Shown in pieces: positions 30,903 to 36,616 of a stretch of DNA of 36,616 nt. The notes beneath the pieces were generated by a model. It was not told the origin of the DNA. It did not search any database and saw only the letters and a list, made by a program, of their open reading frames with translations. Each line of letters opens with the position of its first letter. The first letter of the stretch is position 1. Made by a program: the position numbers and the translations under genes. Origin of the DNA: an uncultured Prevotellaceae bacterium (GTDB lineage: Bacteria; Bacteroidota; Bacteroidia; Bacteroidales; Bacteroidaceae); NCBI GenBank assembly GCA_900313615.1, contig OMRP01000023.1, positions 1 through 36,616 on the forward strand. The letters are read 5' to 3'.

Positions 30903-33900
30903 TTATTTCACGACCACTTTTTTGCCATTCTGTATGTATATGCCTTTTTGAGTAGGCATGCCCTTGATTTTGCGTCCATCAACATAGTAATACCCGCCAT
31001 TCTTATCCATCGAATCAGATGCCACAACACCGTCAATGCCTGTTGTCTGTTCATCTTCGAATTCCAACGTTATGCCATTGGCGAGGTTTGCCACCGACCT
31101 TGTTGGCAGTTGTAGGTATGCCTTTCCCGCTCCCAATGCACCACCATTTGCGGATACCGAGTAGAACCCTATGCCATGGACTCCGTTAGCCAAGATGAAG
31201 TTGGTGTACTGTCCGTCAGTTGTCGTCGGCATCAAGAATGTGCTTTCCGTCACGCCAACAAGTAACTGAGTGTAGAACATGTTCGTTTTTTTGACATCGA
31301 TGGTGTAGGTGCCCGGTGTACCCTTCACATACAATCCCGTAGCAGCAGGCACCTCGTAAGCACGAGTGAGCACCAACTTACCATTGCTTGCATTGAAACC
31401 ACTTGCCACATACGCCTTGACGTCAGTAACGCCTGTAAAATCAATATCGTAGTTGGTGCAGAATGTTCCCACGCCAGCCGCCGTAATGGTAAGTTGCACT
31501 TCCGTCACATCCGGTTTGAAGGCAATAATAGGGTCAGGTGCTCCCGAAGCCTTAGTGATGAAGGCCATGGAACCGTTAACCTTTGCCGAAGAGTCGTAGT
31601 TATTCACTTTTTCCGGTACACTGAGAGTTGTGCCATCCGCTCCTATGAGAAGTATCGACCCATCCACGGCCTTGTTCTCAGCCAATGTCATTCCAGAGAA
31701 GGAGTAGTTGCCGTAAGTGACCGTCTCCCCATTGACCGTTCTGTAATTGACAATAGGGTTACGCAGTATCACCTCTTCGAAGGTCAGTGTTGCCGGCACG
31801 TTGGCAGACGGTTTGATGAGATACGGTTTCCCCGCAACCACCAATCTGCCTTCCACTGGCAAGAAGAGCATTTTTTTCCCGTCCTCTGACACACCCGTGA
31901 ACTCACGCAGTTCGTAGTCGTTGCCGAAAACAGCCTTCATTTGTTCCAAAGAAGGCGAGAACGGTAGAGTGAGCATGTTCCATGCGTCTTTGATGAATGA
32001 ACGGTTTGTCATGGTGACATTGACCATTTTGTCACCTTTTGCGCTCATGTCATCTGTCGACGACACCGTCACGTCGTAAGTGAAGTCGGTAGGAGTACAT
32101 GCCGCCTCGTATTTCTCGTTGATGAGTTGTTGCAGGGTTGTAATGCGCGATGACATCCATGTTTTCAAGTTATTGGCATAGTCTTCCTGGTTTTCCCATT
32201 GACAATACGCCTCCATGCCCTCTCTATGCGTCACGTCCCATCGTGTGTAGTTAAGCGCCCAAGTCTGCGCTATCATCGCCGTCGTATTGTCGATGAAATC
32301 ATGCACCTTGCTTTCCAATCCCTCGTCGACCAATCTGTCGAGCAGTTCCTTCATCTTCTTGATGAAGAGCGGATCGGTATAAAGTTTTCTCACGACACCC
32401 TGAAGAGTGGATCCATTGGGATTGTATGCCACGAGGATGTCGGAAGTATCCGACTGGAAATTGCTAAATGCCAAGTCCTTATCCCAAATAGGCCCGAGGA
32501 AGAGTTTTCCGTCTGCCTCGCGGTAAGCCTTGACAGTCATCAGACCATCCCAGTCGCCCGTCAGTTCAGTGAGTACCAAGAACTTCACCCACGTCTCCTC
32601 GTCGTTGTAGGCTCTCCAACCCGTTATGGGATTAGTGAAATTAGAATCGAAAGAAGATTTCCATATAGTAGTGAACCACTCTTTTATGGGGTTGATGATG
32701 GCGTTGCGTTGAGCCTCGTCGTCCTCGTCGGCGGGTTCTGGGTTTTTGATATTCATCAGCAAACTACTTTCCGAGAAGCACATAGGTTGGTCGAGCATGC
32801 CCGTGTTGCCTTGGAATTCGACAAACCATCCCGTATCCTCGTCGACATCGATGCGGTGAGACCCCACATCACAGTGATCCGTCACCTGGTAAGTGCCTCG
32901 GTAGTCGCCATTGATGACCATATCGACGTACATATAGCCAGGAGTGAAGGGCAATCCTACCAGTTCCGACATTTCACAAGACAAGGCATTCTGTAGCATC
33001 GAGTGGTCGAAGGTGTTGGCCAGCAGTACCCAGTTGCGTTCGGCATATCCTTTGCCGGTGAGGTCGTGCTTCTTCGCCTTTCCTGTCGACGATGTTTTCT
33101 TACTGGCGAACTTCAGTCGGTAAGCCCTTTTCGAAGGGGTGGCCGTAGCGTTACCACGCACCTTTATCTCCAAGTCTTGCGGGTTGGCCTCCTCGAACGA
33201 CTCCAGGTAGCACGGGCTGTCCGTATCATCGGTAGCCACCACCTTGATGGTAGCATGGTGATAATCAGCCTGTCCTGTGGTGCGGTCTTTGGTGAGTTGT
33301 GTGTCCAGGTCGGTCACATCAGGAATATCAATATAGATGGTAGGCACATTGGTAAGTTGCACTCTATTGGCGATTTTCACGAACATCGGCTCGTCGTCTT
33401 GGAACACCAGCCCCTCGAAGGTTGTCTGCTCTGGCGTGAATGATGGCACCACCGTTGCGTCAGATGAACTGATATATGCCGCTGTCGCTATAACGCTGCC
33501 GCTATTGGGCCATCCAAGTTTCTTCAGCATCCCTTCCGTCATTTGGTAGTTCGGACCGCTGGCGAGATCCCAATTATGCGATAAGATAACCCCTTTGAGG
33601 GTCATGCTTTCAGTGCCGTAGAAAGTTGTTGGATCGCTGTTGAGCGTGACCGTCACATTGTTGAATGTAGGATTGGTCACCCTGGATTTCGTGCGTATGA
33701 GGTAAGGGTATCCCGCCGTTATTTGCGGTGTTTCCATTTTCAGAAAATGGAAATTCTTTCCGTCTACCAATTCGCTGAACTGCTGCACTTCGTAATTGTC
33801 GATACCGAATGCGTCATCTAGTGTTGCTTGAGAGGCATCAAAAGGAAGGCAAATGAACTCCCACACTCCTGGATAGAAAATGCGGTTAGAGAATGTGATG

Positions 33901-34037
33901 TTATACGTCTGTCCCACGGTCCAGGGGATGTTGTAACTAGAAACGCTAGTTACATCGACCGTCACATTTGTTTGCGACATCACCAAGTTCGAGAACAACA
34001 AGGCAATGGATGTCAATAAAAGATGAATGTTTTTCAT
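30903..34037 (-). CDS. Secreted CotH-kinase protein with duplicated flanking module and type IX sorting tail
   Basis: The 1044-residue protein has a signal peptide (KNIHLLLTSIALLFSNLVMS). A CotH-type atypical protein kinase domain spans about 255-620, with NWVLLANTFDHSMLQNAL, GWFVEFQGN and GPIWDKDLAFSN (Asp at about 519). Two related modules flank the kinase: one at about 45-200 (FICLPFDASQATLDDAFG ... GYPYLI) and one at about 665-850 (LTLPFSPSLEQMKAVFG ... GKPYLI). The C-terminal tail matches the type A T9SS sorting domain (YYYVDGRKIKGMPTQKGIY then KKVVVK). CotH kinases phosphorylate spore-coat proteins in Bacillus; the role of secreted Bacteroidetes members is unknown. An upstream promoter (34082-34113) is clear. 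Confidence 0.92.
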   Translation of the reverse strand: MKNIHLLLTSIALLFSNLVMSQTNVTVDVTSVSSYNIPWTVGQTYNITFSNRIFYPGVWEFICLPFDASQATLDDAFGIDNYEVQQFSELVDGKNFHFLKMETPQITAGYPYLIRTKSRVTNPTFNNVTVTLNSDPTTFYGTESMTLKGVILSHNWDLASGPNYQMTEGMLKKLGWPNSGSVIATAAYISSSDATVVPSFTPEQTTFEGLVFQDDEPMFVKIANRVQLTNVPTIYIDIPDVTDLDTQLTKDRTTGQADYHHATIKVVATDDTDSPCYLESFEEANPQDLEIKVRGNATATPSKRAYRLKFASKKTSSTGKAKKHDLTGKGYAERNWVLLANTFDHSMLQNALSCEMSELVGLPFTPGYMYVDMVINGDYRGTYQVTDHCDVGSHRIDVDEDTGWFVEFQGNTGMLDQPMCFSESSLLMNIKNPEPADEDDEAQRNAIINPIKEWFTTIWKSSFDSNFTNPITGWRAYNDEETWVKFLVLTELTGDWDGLMTVKAYREADGKLFLGPIWDKDLAFSNFQSDTSDILVAYNPNGSTLQGVVRKLYTDPLFIKKMKELLDRLVDEGLESKVHDFIDNTTAMIAQTWALNYTRWDVTHREGMEAYCQWENQEDYANNLKTWMSSRITTLQQLINEKYEAACTPTDFTYDVTVSSTDDMSAKGDKMVNVTMTNRSFIKDAWNMLTLPFSPSLEQMKAVFGNDYELREFTGVSEDGKKMLFLPVEGRLVVAGKPYLIKPSANVPATLTFEEVILRNPIVNYRTVNGETVTYGNYSFSGMTLAENKAVDGSILLIGADGTTLSVPEKVNNYDSSAKVNGSMAFITKASGAPDPIIAFKPDVTEVQLTITAAGVGTFCTNYDIDFTGVTDVKAYVASGFNASNGKLVLTRAYEVPAATGLYVKGTPGTYTIDVKKTNMFYTQLLVGVTESTFLMPTTTDGQYTNFILANGVHGIGFYSVSANGGALGAGKAYLQLPTRSVANLANGITLEFEDEQTTGIDGVVASDSMDKNGGYYYVDGRKIKGMPTQKGIYIQNGKKVVVK

Positions 34038-34081
34038 TTTAAGTAATAGGAATTGTTTTTAGGTATACTGCATATTTTATG

Positions 34082-34113
34082 CAAAGATAGTGTGTTTATT
34101 TGGTTACAACAAA
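34082..34113 (-). promoter_or_regulatory. Promoter of the CotH-kinase gene
   Basis: The minus strand has TTTG (complement of 34110-34113), a 20-nt spacer and TATCTTTG (complement of 34082-34089), a perfect Bacteroidetes promoter. The predicted start near 34077 gives a leader of about 40 nt. Confidence 0.87.
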
Positions 34114-34154
34114 TAAATACAGGGAAAAGTGGTATTCATCCTCGTCATTTATAC

Positions 34155-35378
34155 TCATTTTATCAGCCTATAAGATATGACATCACGACTCTTGACCACG
34201 ATTTTGCGTTCCACTTTATTCTTTACCGAAGTTTTTCCTTCCTGTTTGTGGTTCCACAGATTATACACCTTATATATATTTTTATCGAAAGCCGTGCTCT
34301 GACCACTCACCTCCTTGTCGGTGAGGTTGAAGTCCTGCCAGTTAAGATTCAAAGTGATGTCATGCCGTGTAGGATTTAGAATAGTGAATGCCCAGTCGCC
34401 ACCTGCCAACGGTTTGAACCAGAACTGCAATCCATCACGGTCAGCGTAATGTAGCCCCTGTATGCCGAGTGGATCCTGGTCGATGGCTATCATCTCCTTG
34501 TTCATAATGATGCTGCGCGTGGCCTCACTCATCGATCGCAAATCATTGCCTAGAATCAGCGGACTGGCCATCATGCACCACATTGTGAAGTGGGCGCGGT
34601 CCTCATTTTCCGTCATGCCATTGCCTACTTCCAACATATCGGGGTCGTTCCAATGACCTTTGCCCGCATATTGACGCAGGGAATCATTGAACTGTATGCA
34701 CTGCATAACGCCAAATTGGGTATATCCAGGAAATACGCGCAAAGAATCGAAATCGCACCATATATCCGGGGTGGTACGCCATGAGTGCCCCACTCCACTG
34801 GCCCATGCCCAAGGTCTGCTATTCCCCCACTCGCACATACTGAGAAATATGGGGCGTCCTGCCGAGCGTAGGGCATCGCTGATGAGTTGGTAAGCCCCTT
34901 GAGGATTGATGTTGGCGGTGTTGCACCAGTCGTATTTCAGGTAATCCACTCCCCATCGTGCATATTGGATGGCATCCTGGTACTCGTGTCCCAGTGAACC
35001 AGGCATTCCTCCACAGGTTTCCGTACCAGCATCGCTATAGATACCCAATTTGAGACCTTTAGCGTGTACATAATCGGCGACGGCTTTCATGCCGTTGGGG
35101 AACTTGACTGGGTCTACTTGTATAAAGCCATTCTCATCACGCTGGCCATGCCAACAGTCATCGATATTGATGTAGACATAACCGGCATCACGCAATCCAC
35201 TCTCCACCATTGCATCAGCAATACCTTTGATGATATCTTCAGAGATGTTGCCCTGAAACTTATTCCAGGTACTCCAGCCCATCTGCGGCGTATCAGCCAA
35301 TCCTTCCCATTTTTGAGCGTTTGCAGGTGATACCATTATCCAGACAGTCATCACCACAAAAAGTAGTTTTAATTTCAT
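34155..35378 (-). CDS. GH27 alpha-galactosidase, exported
   Basis: The 407-residue protein has a signal peptide (KLKLLFVVMTVWIMVSPANA) and the full GH27 pattern: TPQMGWSTWNKF near the start, YINIDDCWHG, the nucleophile Asp in DYLKYDWCN (about 149), the acid/base Asp in WRTTPDIW (about 204), GHWNDPDMLEVGN and MASPLILGNDLR, followed by the C-terminal beta domain. GH27 enzymes release terminal alpha-linked galactose from glycans such as galactomannans or raffinose-family sugars. I start at the ATG 35378; a GTG start 21 bp upstream would put extra residues before the signal peptide. No SusC/SusD pair is adjacent. Confidence 0.95.
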   Translation of the reverse strand: MKLKLLFVVMTVWIMVSPANAQKWEGLADTPQMGWSTWNKFQGNISEDIIKGIADAMVESGLRDAGYVYINIDDCWHGQRDENGFIQVDPVKFPNGMKAVADYVHAKGLKLGIYSDAGTETCGGMPGSLGHEYQDAIQYARWGVDYLKYDWCNTANINPQGAYQLISDALRSAGRPIFLSMCEWGNSRPWAWASGVGHSWRTTPDIWCDFDSLRVFPGYTQFGVMQCIQFNDSLRQYAGKGHWNDPDMLEVGNGMTENEDRAHFTMWCMMASPLILGNDLRSMSEATRSIIMNKEMIAIDQDPLGIQGLHYADRDGLQFWFKPLAGGDWAFTILNPTRHDITLNLNWQDFNLTDKEVSGQSTAFDKNIYKVYNLWNHKQEGKTSVKNKVERKIVVKSRDVISYRLIK

Positions 35379-35398
35379 AGTCAGTAGTTTTTCTGGCA

Positions 35399-35406
35399 CA
35401 AAGATA
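35399..35406 (-). promoter_or_regulatory. -7 element of the GH27 gene
   Basis: TATCTTTG on the minus strand lies 20 nt before the ATG at 35378. The segment 19-20 nt upstream does not match TTTG well. Confidence 0.6.
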
Positions 35407-35590
35407 CATTATTTTCACAAACCGATGAAGTTTAAAACGGAAAATATGTTGAATGATAATAACATGTGAAAAATAGTATGTAATGATGTCAAAAAAGTAG
35501 CAGTTATAGGCCTTTTCCCTATAAAGCGAGGTGAACAAGAAAACAAATAATGATAACCGTGAATAACAGAAAATAAAATGAACGATTTCC
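35407..35590. other. Divergent intergenic region
   Basis: This A/T-rich stretch separates the GH27 gene from the divergently transcribed partial gene. I see no RNA gene, conserved ORF or consensus promoter for the plus strand. Confidence 0.4.
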
Positions 35591-35621
35591 CGTTTCGTGT
35601 GTATTCTGTCAAAACGAAACG
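35591..35621. promoter_or_regulatory. Inverted repeat CGTTTCGT/ACGAAACG
   Basis: CGTTTCGT at 35591-35598 and ACGAAACG at 35614-35621 form an 8-bp inverted repeat with a 15-nt spacer, ending 12 bp before the ATG at 35634. It could be a repressor or activator operator, or a 5' hairpin hiding the start site. Its partner is unknown. Confidence 0.45.
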
Positions 35622-35633
35622 AAAACAGAAAAA

Positions 35634-36616
35634 ATGAAACGGATTTTGACTACACTGCTGGTAGCAGCCACGATGATGACAGGAGCCAGCGCACAGAAAA
35701 CGGAACTTATTGAGCGTGGAATACCACTATATCTGACGGACTCGCTCAAGTTGGACAGCATGTACAACTACTGGAACGGCTTCGTGACCCAGCACCCGAA
35801 GGACGATGTGGCGTGGCGCAACCTCTTCGAAGTATGCTTTAACCAGGAGTTTAGACTGAGATGCAAGAACTGGGAGGCGGGTATACAGCACTTCAAGGAC
35901 GAGATGGTGCCGCTGTTGGAACGAATCAAGAAGGCCATCCCCGGCAGTTACACTGCTTACTATTGCGAATATGAAGGTATGCTCGCCACGACGACCGACA
36001 GGAGAGAGCTTGCTGCCGACTCTGCCATTGTTTTGTTGCCAAAGGATGCTCCTGCCGGTGATTACGAATTGTGGACGCAGTATCTGATTCCCAAACGTGA
36101 CACGGTGAGGATAATCAACGTGCTGACCCAATACTACGAGAGTGGGCAGTATCCCGAGGAGTCGTTGCAGTATCACTTCAACGAACTGCAAGGCATGGAA
36201 GAGGGCGGTGTCTATATCGCTCCCCATCCGGGCGAAATGGTCGGCAAACTCATCCTGCAGCATGTGCTGGGCGTTCATAAGGATAAGATACTCTACGACG
36301 AGGATGCCGCAATGAACCCCGAATATGCGAAAGATGTGTTTGGACATATTGGCATCCCCTTCAACGATTACGTATGGAACCAGTTGTGGACTACTTGGCA
36401 GGACAAGACACTGGCAGCCATCATGCGCTACATCTTCGAACACTCCAAGCGTCCCGTCTATCTGTCGGCTCACGACATGTGGCAATACATTATAGGAGAA
36501 GGCTTACCCGATGAACTGAAGGCCTGCCTCTACAACGAAGGACTGACCATGCGCTATTCCGCGAAACCTTACGACAACAGGGCCGTGAAGCGCCGCAACA
36601 TTGAGCAGCGCTACCG
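35634..36616 (+). CDS. Exported protein of unknown function (3' end beyond window)
   Basis: An open frame runs from ATG 35634 to the edge (327 complete codons without a stop). The start encodes a signal peptide (MKRILTTLLVAATMMTGASA, cleavage before QKTELIERG), and the mature part has normal coding character, with segments such as YLTDSLKLDSMYNYWNGF and FNELQGMEEGGVYIAPH. No domain is recognised. A large minus-strand frame on the same DNA is a shadow of it. It starts with an A-rich leader (GAAAACAGAAAAA) typical of Bacteroidetes initiation sites. Confidence 0.82.
   Translation, partial: MKRILTTLLVAATMMTGASAQKTELIERGIPLYLTDSLKLDSMYNYWNGFVTQHPKDDVAWRNLFEVCFNQEFRLRCKNWEAGIQHFKDEMVPLLERIKKAIPGSYTAYYCEYEGMLATTTDRRELAADSAIVLLPKDAPAGDYELWTQYLIPKRDTVRIINVLTQYYESGQYPEESLQYHFNELQGMEEGGVYIAPHPGEMVGKLILQHVLGVHKDKILYDEDAAMNPEYAKDVFGHIGIPFNDYVWNQLWTTWQDKTLAAIMRYIFEHSKRPVYLSAHDMWQYIIGEGLPDELKACLYNEGLTMRYSAKPYDNRAVKRRNIEQRY

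Noticed and set aside
35727-36485. A 252-codon minus-strand frame at the right end
   Set aside because: The plus-strand frame from 35634 has a signal peptide, an A-rich start region and no stop to the window edge, so the minus-strand frame is the shadow.

Overview
The window looks like a chromosomal segment of a gut- or rumen-type Bacteroidales bacterium, most likely Prevotellaceae. The evidence is the 16S rRNA sequence with its Bacteroidetes-type ends, repeated Bacteroidetes promoters (TTTG, 19-20 nt, TAnnTTTG), near absence of Shine-Dalgarno sites, two proteins with C-terminal type IX secretion sorting tails, and characteristic families (DUF4465, LUD/LutABC, FdtA cupin, CotH with sorting tail, GH27). 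No integrase, transposase, CRISPR array or phage module is visible.

Layout. 1-2010: the start of an rRNA operon on the minus strand (promoter, leader, 16S, spacer, tRNA-Ala). The 16S gene lacks three internal segments, including universally conserved parts of the ribosomal core. 2120-4718: plus-strand run of a cytidylate-kinase-like protein, a YfcE/MJ0936-type phosphoesterase, an FdtA-like sugar ketoisomerase and a GNAT/FemAB-like acyltransferase. 4708-7467: minus-strand lutABC for L-lactate oxidation. 7620-7772: a self-contained tRNA-Val(CAC) unit with promoter and terminator. 7791-9562: LytS/LytTR two-component pair, divergent from a His-rich zinc-type P1B ATPase (9677-11689). 12011-12948: a small secreted protein and a small lipoprotein.

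13169-20624 is the most unusual part. It is a minus-strand block encoding a membrane-anchored vWA-like protein, a small three-helix membrane protein, a tubulin/FtsZ-superfamily protein, a 1139-residue protein with an actin/Hsp70-type ATPase core, and a membrane-anchored coiled-coil protein. A clear promoter sits in front of the vWA gene. Tubulin-like and actin-like NTPases 7 bp apart, together with membrane partners, look like one envelope-attached machine. I do not recognise a characterised system with this composition.

20769-22812: a cobalamin riboswitch controls a secreted protein with two nearly identical DUF4465 domains and a type IX sorting tail, probably a surface corrinoid-binding protein. 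22855-26658: a zinc-ribbon membrane lipoprotein, a U32-family protein with an in-frame hexapeptide repeat insertion, and a MetA with the acetyl-CoA-type residue Glu111. 26724-30774: an M13 metallopeptidase and an ABC-F ATPase. 30903-35378: a large secreted CotH-kinase protein and a GH27 alpha-galactosidase. 35634 to the end: the start of an exported protein cut by the window edge.

All family names come from motif recognition; no searches were run.
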